Source of the DNA: JANNSX01 sp046348995
GTDB taxonomy: Bacteria; Pseudomonadota; Alphaproteobacteria; Rhizobiales; Hyphomicrobiaceae
Assembly (NCBI GenBank): GCA_046348995.1
Contig: JAXMDB010000011.1
Span: 62,001-126,000, forward strand
DNA length: 64,000 nucleotides
Direction: 5' to 3'
The notes under the pieces are model-generated. The model had not been told where the DNA came from, made no database searches, and worked only from the letters and a program-made list of their open reading frames with translations. Every line of letters begins with the position of its first letter. Positions within the stretch are counted from its first letter, which is position 1. Positions 24,123 through 33,167 of the stretch are shown in pieces. The position numbers and the translations under genes were made by a program.

Positions 24123-24896
24123 TTGGCACGCGCAGGCTTCTGGCGCCATGCGATCGCGCTCGCTGTCGACGTGCTGCTGTTGTCGCTGCTGGTGCAGCTG
24201 TCCGCTCTCGTCCTCTATCCGGCTTCCGGAGGTCATATCCAGGCCGAGGGCTCGATTGGCGAGACGGCCTGCACGGCATCGACGGCGCCGCCGGCCGGTG
24301 CCGTCGTATCTCCAGACCTCCGTGCGACCAAGTTCACCGAATGCCGCCAAACGCTCTACGGCATCGAGCACGCCCATACGCTCACCGTCGAGCGCGTCGA
24401 GCAGGATGGCGACGGCTCGACGAGCGTCGCCAATTCCGTCCTCATCGGCGCCGATGGCGGCATCGTCGCGGGGCTGATGCTCGATACGCTGATCCTGCCG
24501 GTGCTCGTGCTCGTGCGGGCCTTGCGCGATGGTCGCTCGCGGCCGACGCCGGGCCGCTGGCTGACCCGCACCAAGGTCGTCGGCCGGACCAAAGGAGCTG
24601 CGCCGGGCTTCGGCCGGGCGCTGCAGCGGCAACTTTACTACTGGCTGGTTCCGCTGCTGGCGAGCGGCGTTTTCGTCGGCGCAAGCCTGTCGGGCGAGAT
24701 CATCTTGCCCGAGTTCTGGCCGACCGTCGCCTTCGTGTTCGGCGTGGTCTTCGCCTGGCTTGCCTGGATCGCCGCCTCGGCGATCATGGAAGCGATGAAG
24801 CGCGATACGCTTGCCGATCGTCTCTCGGGTGCGGTGGTCGTGATCGAGGGGACGGCTGAGGACGCTGGCGGGCCAGTCGCGACTACGCCGCCGTGA
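24123..24896 (+). CDS. RDD family membrane protein
   Basis: 257 aa. The RDD hallmarks are the N-terminal WRHAIALAVDVLLLSLL (Arg and Asp in TM1) and a central TPGRWLTRTKVVGR. TM segments lie at about 6-30, 110-130, 177-197 and 205-228, with an extracytoplasmic loop containing two cysteines. The TTG at 24123 is preferred because GGGGGAGG ends 5 nt upstream; an in-frame GTG at 24048 has no ribosome site. The function of the family is largely unknown; some members are Na+/H+ antiporters. The 3' end overlaps the convergent yebC gene by 14 bp. Confidence 0.7.
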   Translation: MARAGFWRHAIALAVDVLLLSLLVQLSALVLYPASGGHIQAEGSIGETACTASTAPPAGAVVSPDLRATKFTECRQTLYGIEHAHTLTVERVEQDGDGSTSVANSVLIGADGGIVAGLMLDTLILPVLVLVRALRDGRSRPTPGRWLTRTKVVGRTKGAAPGFGRALQRQLYYWLVPLLASGVFVGASLSGEIILPEFWPTVAFVFGVVFAWLAWIAASAIMEAMKRDTLADRLSGAVVVIEGTAEDAGGPVATTPP

Positions 24897-25632
24897 GCTT
24901 GGCCAAAACCGCCTCCGACACCTCGAAGTTGGCGAAGACGTTCTGCACGTCGTCGTCCTCGTCGAGGGCAGCGATGAGCTTCATGACGGACTGGGCGCTG
25001 TCCTCATCGACGGGCGTGGTGAGCGTCGGCTTCCACAGGCTCTTGACGGTCTCGGCCTCGCCGAAGCGGGCCTCGAGCGCTTGCGCGACGCTGCCCAGGC
25101 CGTCGAACGCACAGGTGATGGTGTGGCCCGAGGCATCGCTGACGACGTCGTCGGCGCCGGCCTCGATGGCGGCTTCGAGCATGTCGTCGGCGGACGCTTT
25201 GGCCGCGGGATAGGCGATCTCGCCGACGCGTGTGAACATGTGGCCGACCGCGCCGGTGGCGCCGAGATTGCCGCCGTACTTCGTGAATGCGGCGCGCACC
25301 GCCGCGCCCGTGCGATTGCGGTTGTCGGTGAGCGCCTCGACGATGACGGCAACGCCCCCCGGCGCATAGCCCTCGTAACGAATCTCCTCGTAGTTCTCGC
25401 CGTCGTTGCCGATCGCCTTCTTGATGGCACGCTCGATATTGTCTTTCGGCATATTCTCGGCGCGTGCGGCCAAGACGGCTAAGCGCAGGCGCGCGTTCAT
25501 GGCGGGATCGGGCGCGCCCATCTTGGCCGAGACCGTGATCTCGCGCGCGAGCTTGGAGAAGAGCTTGGAGCGGACGGCGTCCACCCGGCCCTTCTTGTGC
25601 ATGATGTTCTTGAATTGTGAATGGCCGGCCAT
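24883..25632 (-). CDS. yebC: YebC/PmpR family transcription/translation regulator
   Basis: 249 aa. N-terminus MAGHSQFKNIMHKKGRVDAV and the block NIERAIKKAIG are diagnostic of the TACO1/YebC family. The second domain includes RYEGYAPGGVAVIVEALTDN RNRT and the third PTLTTPVDED. YebC proteins have been described as DNA-binding regulators and, more recently, as factors that relieve ribosome stalling. In many proteobacteria it precedes ruvCAB; here it stands alone, downstream of a spermidine/putrescine-type transporter. ATG at 25632. Confidence 0.93.
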   Translation of the reverse strand: MAGHSQFKNIMHKKGRVDAVRSKLFSKLAREITVSAKMGAPDPAMNARLRLAVLAARAENMPKDNIERAIKKAIGNDGENYEEIRYEGYAPGGVAVIVEALTDNRNRTGAAVRAAFTKYGGNLGATGAVGHMFTRVGEIAYPAAKASADDMLEAAIEAGADDVVSDASGHTITCAFDGLGSVAQALEARFGEAETVKSLWKPTLTTPVDEDSAQSVMKLIAALDEDDDVQNVFANFEVSEAVLAKLTAA

Positions 25633-25706
25633 GGCGCGCTCGTGTCGGGCAAGGGGTTGGATTTGCCCGGACTTATAGGCGGTCGGGCGGCAAAAATCCA
25701 GGCTGC

Positions 25707-26498
25707 TCAACGCCGGGACCGGAGCAGCAGCTGGGCCACGATCAGCAGCAGGAACGAGGACAGGAGCACGACGCTGCCCACCGCGTTGATCTCGGGTGTG
25801 ACGCCACGCCGGATCGAGGAGAAGATATAGATCGGCAGTGTGACGTCGGGGCCGGCGACGAAGAAGGCGATGATGAAATCCTCGAAGGAGAGGGTGAAGG
25901 CGAGCAGGAAGCCGGCGAGAATCGAGGGGAGCAACAGGGGCAGCACGACCTGCCGGAAGGTTCCGAAGGGGGTTGCGTAGAGGTCGTCGGAGGCCTCGAT
26001 GAGCGCCCGGTCCATGCCGGTGAGCCGGGCCCGCACGATGAGGATGACGACGGCGATATTGAAAAGGACATGGGCGGCGACGACCGACCAGCTCCCCATC
26101 TCGACCTTGAAGCCCGCGATCCCGAGCAGCACCGGATTGACGACCTCGAAGAGCGCCACGAAGGCGATCAGCGTCGAGATGCCGATGACGACTCCCGGCA
26201 CCATGATGGCGATGTAGATCAGGGCATCGAAGAGCGTGCGCAGCCAGCCCGTCGTGCGCTCGAGGCCCAGCGCGGCCAGCGTGCCGATGATGGAGGAGAG
26301 CGTCGCCGTCGACAGCGCGATGCCGAGGCTTGTCAGCAAGGCTTCCGTGATCAGCGGGTTGGAGAAGGCCTTCGGATACCATTCGAGCGAGAAGCCCTGC
26401 CAGTCCATGGCATAGCGGCCGGCGTTGAAAGAGAAGAAGACGATCAGCGCGACCGGCCCGTAGAGGAACAGGTAGATCAGGGCGGCGTAGAGTCTCAC
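25707..26498 (-). CDS. potC: Spermidine/putrescine-type ABC transporter permease (PotC-like)
   Basis: 263 aa inner-membrane permease with six TM helices. The BPD_transp_1 coupling loop reads ALIEASDDLYATPFGTFRQV VLPLLLPSILAG. It ends in LLLRSRR. The GTG at 26498 has GGAGG 8 nt upstream; another GTG seven codons earlier is weaker. It is the last gene of potA-potD-potB-potC on the minus strand, separated from potB by 334 bp that contain a repeat element. Substrate by family: polyamines, though ABC systems of this type also take other small cations or opines. Confidence 0.85.
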   Translation of the reverse strand: MRLYAALIYLFLYGPVALIVFFSFNAGRYAMDWQGFSLEWYPKAFSNPLITEALLTSLGIALSTATLSSIIGTLAALGLERTTGWLRTLFDALIYIAIMVPGVVIGISTLIAFVALFEVVNPVLLGIAGFKVEMGSWSVVAAHVLFNIAVVILIVRARLTGMDRALIEASDDLYATPFGTFRQVVLPLLLPSILAGFLLAFTLSFEDFIIAFFVAGPDVTLPIYIFSSIRRGVTPEINAVGSVVLLSSFLLLIVAQLLLRSRR

Positions 26499-26635
26499 GG
26501 CGCCTCCCTCCGGAGCCACGACACTGCGCCCTCATGGCAATCAGCCAACGCCCACAACTGCGTCATCCTCGGCCAAGCGAGCCATGCCGAAATCAGCGGA
26601 GATCCAGACATTGCAGTGCTCGCGAAGCACCGCGC

Positions 26636-26788
26636 TTTTCCCCCTCCCCCCTTGAGGGGGAGGGCTGGGGTGGGGGGTATGCTGCAAACTCTTCGTCTGC
26701 GTCTGTCCCCCCATCCCAAGCGCCTAAGGACTTGATCGCTGATGCGCTCAAGTCCGAGGCGCTTGGCCTTCCCTCACGGGGGGAAGAA
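26636..26788. repeat. Composite palindromic repeat, copy 1 (between potB and potC)
   Basis: About 150 bp. The left part is a near-palindrome of C- and G-runs (CCCCTCCCCCCTTGAGGGGG followed by AGGGCTGGGGTGGGGGG). The right part is a long stem: CCAAGCGCCTAAGGACTT (26716-26733) against AAGTCCGAGGCGCTTGG (26750-26766), followed by CCTTCCCTCACGGGGGGAA. The same arrangement occurs at 33619-33769, and the left part again within pdhB at 63132-63171. It accounts for most of the 334-bp gap 26499-26832; no gene was seen there. Confidence 0.75.
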
Positions 26789-26832
26789 GAGCTCCAGAGT
26801 TCGAGGATGATTTTGGAAGTCTCATGGTCCCC

Positions 26833-27708
26833 TCACACCAGCGCCGTTCGCTTCTGGCCGCTGTGGCCGAGCACGAAGCGCATGTAGACGGCGATCGTCA
26901 CGAACATGATGGCGATGAGGGCGACGGAGACCGCCGCGCCGAACGGCCAGTTGCGCGACTGCAGGAAGAGATCGACGAGCGCGTTGCCGATGAAGAACAC
27001 CTTACCGCCACCGAGGAATTGCGGAAGGATGTAGTCGCCCATCAGCAGGATGAAGACGAGCATCGAGCCGGTCGCGACCCCCGGCAGCGACAACGGCAGC
27101 GTCACCTGCAAGAAGGTCCGCCAGGGCGGCGCGCCCAGATCGTCGGAGGCTTCGAGCAACCGCCGGTCGAGCTTTTCAAGACTGACATAGATCGGCGGCA
27201 CCATCAGCGGCAGGAAGCCGTAGACAGCGCCGATCATCACCGCGAGCGGCGTGTTGATGAGGCGCACGTCGGCGATGCCGATCCAGGCGAGCCAGGAGGG
27301 AATGCCCTTGGCGCCGAGGATCATCATCCAGGCGTAGTAGCGCAAGAGCTGGCTCGTCCAGAAGGGGGCCATGACGAGCACGAGCATCATCACGCGCCAT
27401 TTGGGGCTCACCTTCACGGCGAGGAAATAGGCCATCGGGTAGGCGAAGAGCACCGTGAGGAAGGTCGCGAGCGGGGCGAGCGTCAGCGTATTGGTGAAGG
27501 CTTTGCTGCGCGCAGGAAGGTTCAGATAATTGGCGAATGTGAAAGCCGGCTCGTAGCCGCCGGCCGCTGCGCGCTCGCCGAACGAGTAGATGATGACGAT
27601 CGTGAGCGGCAGCACGAGCAGGAACAGAAAAAACAGCGCCGCCGGCGCGACGAGCGCGGCAGTGAGCGTCCAGGGACGGTGTCGGCGCCGCGTCGATTGC
27701 GGATTCAT
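26833..27708 (-). CDS. potB: Spermidine/putrescine-type ABC transporter permease (PotB-like)
   Basis: 291 aa, six TM helices after a basic N-terminus (NPQSTRRRHRPW). Conserved PotB/PotH features are RYYAWMMILGAKGIPSWLAW and the EAA loop LLEASDDLGAPPWRTFLQVT LPLSLPG. It forms the translocation channel with PotC. It follows potD on the minus strand after a 138-bp spacer holding a pair of inverted GACCC repeats. Confidence 0.88.
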   Translation of the reverse strand: MNPQSTRRRHRPWTLTAALVAPAALFFLFLLVLPLTIVIIYSFGERAAAGGYEPAFTFANYLNLPARSKAFTNTLTLAPLATFLTVLFAYPMAYFLAVKVSPKWRVMMLVLVMAPFWTSQLLRYYAWMMILGAKGIPSWLAWIGIADVRLINTPLAVMIGAVYGFLPLMVPPIYVSLEKLDRRLLEASDDLGAPPWRTFLQVTLPLSLPGVATGSMLVFILLMGDYILPQFLGGGKVFFIGNALVDLFLQSRNWPFGAAVSVALIAIMFVTIAVYMRFVLGHSGQKRTALV

Positions 27709-27772
27709 CTGATCGGCACCAGCAAGCTCCTCATCCCCACCTCAGCGCGCCCGCGTATCTAGGACGGGGGCA

Positions 27773-27833
27773 AGACCCTGCGGGTCTCACCCCCACACAA
27801 AGATCTCGAACCGGGCTCAGACCCGCAGGGTCT
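27773..27833. repeat. Paired 15-bp inverted repeats between potD and potB
   Basis: AGACCCTGCGGGTCT at 27773-27787 and its exact reverse complement AGACCCGCAGGGTCT at 27819-27833, 31 nt apart. Each arm is itself almost palindromic (AGACCC/GGGTCT). In the mRNA the arms can form one long hairpin or two short ones. Lying between the binding-protein gene and the first permease gene, it may attenuate permease expression or protect the potD mRNA. Confidence 0.6.
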
Positions 27834-27846
27834 GACCCTGTCGACG

Positions 27847-29001
27847 TCACGCCGACTTGAAGCGGGCCATGATCTCGGCGCGCAACGGGTTGGTGAGAGT
27901 CGCGGCGGCGCCGAACTCGAGCGGGGCCAGGAGCTCCTTTGCCGGATAGAGGATCGGGTTCTCGAGCGTCTCCTTCGGCAGCAGCGCGTTCGTGCGGCTG
28001 TCCGTCGAAGGATAGCCGTGCGCCTGCACCTCGAGCGCGTTCACCGCCGGCGTCAGCAGGTGGTCGATGAGGGCGTAGGCGGCCTCCGGGTTGGGTGCGC
28101 CCTTCGGGATCGCATAGTAGTCGGTCCAGATCTCGCCGCCTTCCTTGCCGAGCACGTAAGCCATCTCCGGCATGTCGCGCTTGAGTTGGGTCGCATCACC
28201 CGTCCAGCACACCGACATCCACGCATCGCCGTTGCGCATCGAGGGCTGGTAGTCCGAGTTGATGGCGAACAGGTGGGGCTTGGCCTCGATCAAGAGCTTT
28301 TCGGCCTCGCCGAGCTCTTTCTCGTCGTTCGAGTTGAAGGAGTAGCCGAACGATTTGAGCGCATTGCCGATGGTGGTGAGCTGATAGTCGTGCACCATGA
28401 CGCGGCCCGTGAGCGGCCCCTTCGTCAGGTCCCAGAACTCTTTCCAGGAGGTTGGCCCCTGCGTGACATTCTTCGTGTTGATGACGAAGCCCGTCGTGCC
28501 CCAATCCTTCGGCACCGCCAGCACGGTCCCGTCGATCGTGCCCTCGGCGGTGAAGCGCTGATCCTGCGAGGCCGCGTCGTAGTTCGGCAGCTTGGCCAGA
28601 TCGAGCGGCTCGATGAGGTCGAGCTGCTTGTAGGTCGAGATCGTGTAGTTGGTCGGCACGAAGACGTCCCAGCCGGTCGAGCCCGCCTGCAGCTTCGCCA
28701 GCATCTCCTCGTTGGAGCCGAACACCGACATGTTCACTTTGACGCCGGTCTTGGCGGCGAAGTCGTCGAGGTTCTTCTGGTTGTGATAGTTGGGCCAGGT
28801 GGTGAGGTTGACCGTGCCCGAGAGTGCCGCATAGGCCTTGCGCGGCTTGAGGCCCGGGATGGCGCTGCCGAGCACGAGGGTCGCTGCGCCCAATCCTGTG
28901 ACGCCGAGGAAATGCCGGCGCGACACCGAGCCTTTCTGGTAGCGCCGGAGCTCGTCCAGGAATTTCTGTGCGGAGATGCCGTCGTCGAATTTGTTCGTCA
29001 T
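27847..29001 (-). CDS. potD: Spermidine/putrescine-type ABC transporter substrate-binding protein
   Basis: 384 aa periplasmic binding protein of the PotD/SpuD group. A twin-arginine type signal is visible (SRRHFLGVTGLGAATLVLGS, about residues 28-47) ending KAYA. The mature part begins LSGTVNLTTWPNYHNQKNL and contains GWDVFVPTNYTIST, LAVPKDWGTTGFVIN and MSVCWTGDATQLKRD, as in polyamine-binding proteins. An N-terminal ~27-residue cytoplasmic stretch before the RR motif is typical of this alphaproteobacterial branch. It sits 18 bp after potA in the operon. Confidence 0.9.
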   Translation of the reverse strand: MTNKFDDGISAQKFLDELRRYQKGSVSRRHFLGVTGLGAATLVLGSAIPGLKPRKAYAALSGTVNLTTWPNYHNQKNLDDFAAKTGVKVNMSVFGSNEEMLAKLQAGSTGWDVFVPTNYTISTYKQLDLIEPLDLAKLPNYDAASQDQRFTAEGTIDGTVLAVPKDWGTTGFVINTKNVTQGPTSWKEFWDLTKGPLTGRVMVHDYQLTTIGNALKSFGYSFNSNDEKELGEAEKLLIEAKPHLFAINSDYQPSMRNGDAWMSVCWTGDATQLKRDMPEMAYVLGKEGGEIWTDYYAIPKGAPNPEAAYALIDHLLTPAVNALEVQAHGYPSTDSRTNALLPKETLENPILYPAKELLAPLEFGAAATLTNPLRAEIMARFKSA

Positions 29002-29019
29002 CGTTTCCTCCGTTGTGTT

Positions 29020-30150
29020 TCAGTCATCTGTGAGCAGGAGTGCCGCGTCGGGTTGCCAGCTGATGAGCGCGGCGTCGCCCGGTGCAAAGCCGCCGGCCGT
29101 TGCCTCGAGCCGCTTGGGCGTCAGCACGAGCAGATCGCCCAGCCCCTTCGTCGCCACGAGATACTCGGTGTTCTCGCCGAGAAAGATCCGGTTCTTGACC
29201 GTGGCCTCGATGAGTATCCCGTTCGAGGCGCCCGGGCCAGCATCGGGGCGGCTCATGGCGATCAATTCCGGGCGTACAGCAATGGCGACAGGGCTTTGCG
29301 CGGTAAGCGACCGCGTGGCGTTGCCGGTCCAGCGGCCGGCGACGACAGTGCCGTTGGCGAGGCGGGCGGCCGGCCGGTTGCTCGTCTCGACGAGTACGCC
29401 CGGCAGGAAATTCGACTTGCCGACGAAGTCGGCGACATAGCGGTTGACCGGCGCGTCGTAGAGCTCGGTCGGCGTGCCTTGCTGGACGATGCGCCCATCC
29501 TTCATGACGCAGACGAGATCGCTCATCGAGAGCGCCTCCTCCTGGTCGTGCGTCACGAGCACGAAGGTGATGCCGACGTCGCGCTGGAGGTTCTGTAGCT
29601 CGATCTGCATGTCGCGGCGCAGCTTGCGATCGAGCGCTGCGAGCGGCTCGTCGAGCAACAGCACTTTCGGACGGTTGACGAGCGCGCGTGCGAGCGCCAC
29701 GCGCTGCTGCTGGCCGCCGGAGATCTCCGACGACCGTCGCTTGCCGTAGCCGGCGAGCCGCACCTGTTCCAAGGCTTCGCCGACTCGCTTCTCGACCTCG
29801 CTCGCCTCCGGCTTCGGCCGCCGCTGGCGCAACCCATAGGCGACATTGTCGAAGACGTTGAGGTGCGGGAACAGCGCGTAGTGCTGAAACACCATGTTGA
29901 GCGGGCGGCGATAGGCGGGCTCCCCCGTCACGTCGCGGCCCTCGATGAGGACGCGCCCCTCGGAGGGCTGCTCGAAGCCCGCCATCATCCGGAGCGACGT
30001 GGTCTTGCCGCAGCCCGAGGGGCCGAGCAGCGAGACGAAGGCGCGCTTGGGTATAGCAAGGTCGATACGATCGACCGCCAGCACCTCGCCGTAGCGCTTC
30101 GAGACCGCCTCGAAGGCGATATCGGCGACGGGATCGGACGGGCTCGGCAT
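29020..30150 (-). CDS. potA: Spermidine/putrescine-type ABC transporter ATP-binding protein
   Basis: 376 aa. ATPase with Walker A LLGPSGCGKTTSLRM, Q-loop MVFQHYALFPHLNVFDNVAY, signature SGGQQQRVALARAL, Walker B VLLLDEPLAALDRKLR and switch VTHDQEEALSMSD. The C-terminal TOBE domain (about 280-376) is present, as expected for PotA/UgpC-type ATPases. The start at ATG 30150 has GAGGA upstream. It is the first gene of the minus-strand operon potA-potD-potB-potC. Confidence 0.93.
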   Translation of the reverse strand: MPSPSDPVADIAFEAVSKRYGEVLAVDRIDLAIPKRAFVSLLGPSGCGKTTSLRMMAGFEQPSEGRVLIEGRDVTGEPAYRRPLNMVFQHYALFPHLNVFDNVAYGLRQRRPKPEASEVEKRVGEALEQVRLAGYGKRRSSEISGGQQQRVALARALVNRPKVLLLDEPLAALDRKLRRDMQIELQNLQRDVGITFVLVTHDQEEALSMSDLVCVMKDGRIVQQGTPTELYDAPVNRYVADFVGKSNFLPGVLVETSNRPAARLANGTVVAGRWTGNATRSLTAQSPVAIAVRPELIAMSRPDAGPGASNGILIEATVKNRIFLGENTEYLVATKGLGDLLVLTPKRLEATAGGFAPGDAALISWQPDAALLLTDD

Positions 30151-30225
30151 CGGATCCTCGCGAAGGGAGCGGCGCAAGCGGCCAAGCTAACCCGGATTTC
30201 CGGCCTCAAGCAAACAATCTGACGC

Positions 30226-31119
30226 TCAGCCCCGCCGCCGCCTCACACCCTCCCGCCAGGCGATGACGATGCCGCTCGTGACGATGGTGAGGATGCCGGT
30301 CCAGGTGACGGCGGACGGGAAATCGCCGAATAGCCAGTAGCCCAGCGCCGCCGCCGAGACGATCTCGGCATAGGCGAAGGGGGCGAGGCCCGAGGCGCTG
30401 GACCGCTCGTAGGCCAAGATGATGAGCATGTGGCCGAAGGCCGAGACGACGCCCATGAGTAGCATCAGCCCCCATTGTTCCGCCGTCGGCATCACCCAGA
30501 CGAAGGGGAGAATGAGGGACGCTGCGCCCGCGCCGACGAGCCCCGTCATGTTGAGCGTGACGAGCGGATGGTCGGTGCCGGCGAGCTTGCGGGTGATGAG
30601 CGCATAGCCCGCGTAGGTGAAGCCTGAGCCGATCGCGAACACGAGGCCCGGCGTGAAGGTCTGAAAACCCGGCCGGATGACGAGCAGCGCGCCGGCAAAG
30701 CCCAGAATGACCGCGCTCCAGCGCCAGGGTCCGACATGCTCGCCGAGCACGAGTGGGGAAAACATCGTCGTCAGGATCGGGCTCAAGAAGAACACCGCCA
30801 GCGCATCGGCGAGCGGCATGGTTTGCAGGGCGGCGAAGAAGAAGACGGTGCCGATGGTGAGAATGAGCGAGCGGGCGAGCTGAAGGCGCAGATTGTTGGA
30901 GCGGAACACGCCCGTGCCGAGCTTCGCCACGCCAACGGGGAGCAGCGTCAGCATCTGGAACACATAGCGCGCCCAGACGAGCTGCAGGGCAGGGATCGCA
31001 ACCGTCATGTATTTGGCCGCCGCGTCCGTCACCGGCAGGATCGCCATGGCGGTGAGCATCATCACAATGCCGGTGAGCGGGCTGTCTTTCGATGTCGGCG
31101 GCAAGGCAGGCTCGCTCAT
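30226..31119 (-). CDS. EamA/DMT superfamily transporter
   Basis: 297 aa, ten TM helices. First repeat ends with LADALAVFFLSPILTTMFSP LVLGEHVG; second repeat ends with APFAYAEIVSAAALGYWLFGDFP. ATG 31119 (MSEPALPP) gives the usual short hydrophilic N-terminus. It is divergent from the asparaginase gene. Substrate unknown. This is the third EamA transporter in the window, and the three are not obviously recent duplicates of each other. Confidence 0.85.
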   Translation of the reverse strand: MSEPALPPTSKDSPLTGIVMMLTAMAILPVTDAAAKYMTVAIPALQLVWARYVFQMLTLLPVGVAKLGTGVFRSNNLRLQLARSLILTIGTVFFFAALQTMPLADALAVFFLSPILTTMFSPLVLGEHVGPWRWSAVILGFAGALLVIRPGFQTFTPGLVFAIGSGFTYAGYALITRKLAGTDHPLVTLNMTGLVGAGAASLILPFVWVMPTAEQWGLMLLMGVVSAFGHMLIILAYERSSASGLAPFAYAEIVSAAALGYWLFGDFPSAVTWTGILTIVTSGIVIAWREGVRRRRG

Positions 31120-31226
31120 GACGGGTGGTGCTGGCGGTTCGCGGTGCGAATGGAGGGCCTCACCGCTACACCGTCTCGGCCGCATGTGCCACTGTGCAGG
31201 CTGTGGAGCTGGAAAAGGAGCGCCGG

Positions 31227-32210
31227 GTGAAGCGAATCTGGCTCGTGACCACAGGGGGAACGATCGCGTCGCGTCATGTCGCGGCGAGCGACGAGGTCGT
31301 GACGGGGATCGCGGGCGCAGAGCTGCTCGGAACCGTGCGGGAGGTGCCGGCCGGATTCACGCTGCAGGTCGATGACGTCATGGGCGTCGTCAGCTGCGCG
31401 ATCACGCTGCCGGTCGCCTTCGCCTTGGCCGGACGGATCAACGCTCGCCTCGCCGAGCCCGATTGTGCGGGCGTCGTCGTCACCCACGGCACGGACACGA
31501 TGGAGGAGGTCGCCTATCTCTGCGATCTGCTCCTCGAGAGCGACAAGCCGGTCGTCTTCACCGGCGCCCAACGGCCGGGCGACGATCCCGACACCGACGG
31601 CCCGCGCAATCTGACCGATGCGATTGGGCTCGCGGCGTCTCCGCTGGCGGTCGGGCTCGGCGCCGTCGTGGTGATGGATCAGCAGGTCCTGGCGGCGCGC
31701 GACGTCACGAAGGCCCATACGTCGCGGGTGTCTGCCTTCGTGTCGCGAGGCCACGGCAGCCTCGGTGTGGTCGACGGCTCCGACATCGTCATCCAGCGCC
31801 GGCCGGCCGCGCGGCGGACATATCGAGTGCCCGCCGTCGAGTCCAAGGTCGATCTCATCCGCATGGTGCTCGGAGCGGACGATCGCCTGATCCGGCATGC
31901 GGCGGCGAGCGGGGCGCGAGCGATCGTGATCGAGGGCTTCGGCCGGGGCAACACCACGCCCGTCGTCGCGGAGGCCGTGGCTGACATCATCCGCGGCGGG
32001 GTGCCGGTTCTCATCGCCTCGCGTTGTGGCGAGGGCCGCGTCAAGCCGGTGTACGGCAATGCCGGTGGCGGCAAGGAGCTCGAGCGGGCCGGAGCGATCT
32101 TCGGCGGCGACCTCAGCGGCGCCAAGCTCCGCATTCTCGTCGCGGTGCTGCTCGGCATGGGGATGCCGCTATCGGAAATCCGGGAGGAGATCGCGATGGT
32201 CGCCGGTTGA
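31227..32210 (+). CDS. L-asparaginase family protein
   Basis: 327 aa. The two catalytic threonine motifs are visible: VTTGGTIASR at the N-terminus and VVVTHGTDTMEE (about residues 83-94). FTGAQRPGDDPDTDGPRNL and GFGRGNTTP are other conserved positions. No signal peptide, so probably cytoplasmic. It hydrolyses asparagine, or a related amide, to aspartate and ammonia. The GTG at 31227 is chosen because AAGGAG is 6 nt upstream. It is followed after 75 bp by a BCAT-like aminotransferase gene on the same strand. Confidence 0.88.
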   Translation: MKRIWLVTTGGTIASRHVAASDEVVTGIAGAELLGTVREVPAGFTLQVDDVMGVVSCAITLPVAFALAGRINARLAEPDCAGVVVTHGTDTMEEVAYLCDLLLESDKPVVFTGAQRPGDDPDTDGPRNLTDAIGLAASPLAVGLGAVVVMDQQVLAARDVTKAHTSRVSAFVSRGHGSLGVVDGSDIVIQRRPAARRTYRVPAVESKVDLIRMVLGADDRLIRHAAASGARAIVIEGFGRGNTTPVVAEAVADIIRGGVPVLIASRCGEGRVKPVYGNAGGGKELERAGAIFGGDLSGAKLRILVAVLLGMGMPLSEIREEIAMVAG

Positions 32211-32285
32211 CCTCCGGGTCAGTCCCGACCGTTGAGCCCGGCAGCCGTTCGTCATAGGCTCGGCGGCGACCCAGAGGAGATCTCC

Positions 32286-33143
32286 ATGGCGCGGCGCGAA
32301 AGCTACACCTATGTCGACGGCAAATGGCACGACGGAACGCCCAATATCATCAATGCCGAGACGCACGGCTTCAACTTAGGCTGCAGCGTGTTCGACGGCG
32401 CGCGCTATTTCGAGGGCATCACGCCCGACCTCGACTTGCACTCGGCCCGCATCAATCGCTCGGCCAAGGCGCTCGGCCTCGAGCCGACGCACACGCCCGC
32501 GGAGATCGAGCGGATCATCCGCGAGGGCCTGAAGCGCTTCAAGAGCAAGGAAGCGATCTACATCCGGCCGATGTATTGGTCGGAAGCGGGCGGCTACATG
32601 TACATCCCGCCCGATTCCGCCTCGACCCGCTTCCTCGTGTTCCTCGTCGAGGAGCCGATGATCGATCCCAAGGGCTTTTCGGTGACGGTCGGCAAATGGC
32701 GGCGTCCGTCCGCCGAGTGCGCGCCGACCGACGCCAAGTCGGGCTGCCTCTATCCGATGGGCGGCAAGATCATCATGGAGGCGAAGAGCCGGGGCTTCGA
32801 CAATGCGCTCGTGCTCGATCTCTTGGGCAACGTCGCCGAGACGGCATCCTCCAACGTGTTCATGGTCAAAGACGGCATCGTGCTGACGCCGATCCCGAAC
32901 GGCTCGTTCCTCAATGGCATCACCCGCCAGCGCGTCATCGGACTATTGCGCGGTGCGGGGCACGAGGTCGTCGAGCGCTCGATCAAGCCGGAAGAGTTCT
33001 TCGCCGCCGACGAGATCTTTGCGACCGGAAATCATTCCAAGGTGACGCCGATCATCCGAATCGAGGAACGCCATCTGCAAGCCGGCCCGATCACCAAGCG
33101 GGCGCGCGAGCTCTATTGGGCCTGGGCACACGGGAAAGGGTGA
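32286..33143 (+). CDS. ilvE: Branched-chain amino acid aminotransferase (fold-type IV PLP)
   Basis: 285 aa. Fold-type IV aminotransferase. FNLGCSVFDGARYFEGI and YIRPMYWSEAGGYMYIPPDS are at the start. The likely PLP lysine is in TDAKSGCLYPMG, and the cofactor-binding ENVAETASSNVFMVKDG-like block (written here as NVAETASSNVFMVKDG) and FLNGITRQRVIGLL follow. It transaminates branched-chain 2-oxo acids with glutamate; D-amino-acid transaminase and aminodeoxychorismate lyase are related possibilities. AGAGGAG lies 7 nt before the ATG at 32286. Confidence 0.85.
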   Translation: MARRESYTYVDGKWHDGTPNIINAETHGFNLGCSVFDGARYFEGITPDLDLHSARINRSAKALGLEPTHTPAEIERIIREGLKRFKSKEAIYIRPMYWSEAGGYMYIPPDSASTRFLVFLVEEPMIDPKGFSVTVGKWRRPSAECAPTDAKSGCLYPMGGKIIMEAKSRGFDNALVLDLLGNVAETASSNVFMVKDGIVLTPIPNGSFLNGITRQRVIGLLRGAGHEVVERSIKPEEFFAADEIFATGNHSKVTPIIRIEERHLQAGPITKRARELYWAWAHGKG

Positions 33144-33167
33144 GTGGAAGCGGTTCGCCGGTACCGA

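Noticed and set aside
28018..29598. 526-codon plus-strand frame opposite potD and potA
   Set aside because: No domains, and both opposite-strand transporter genes are unambiguous.
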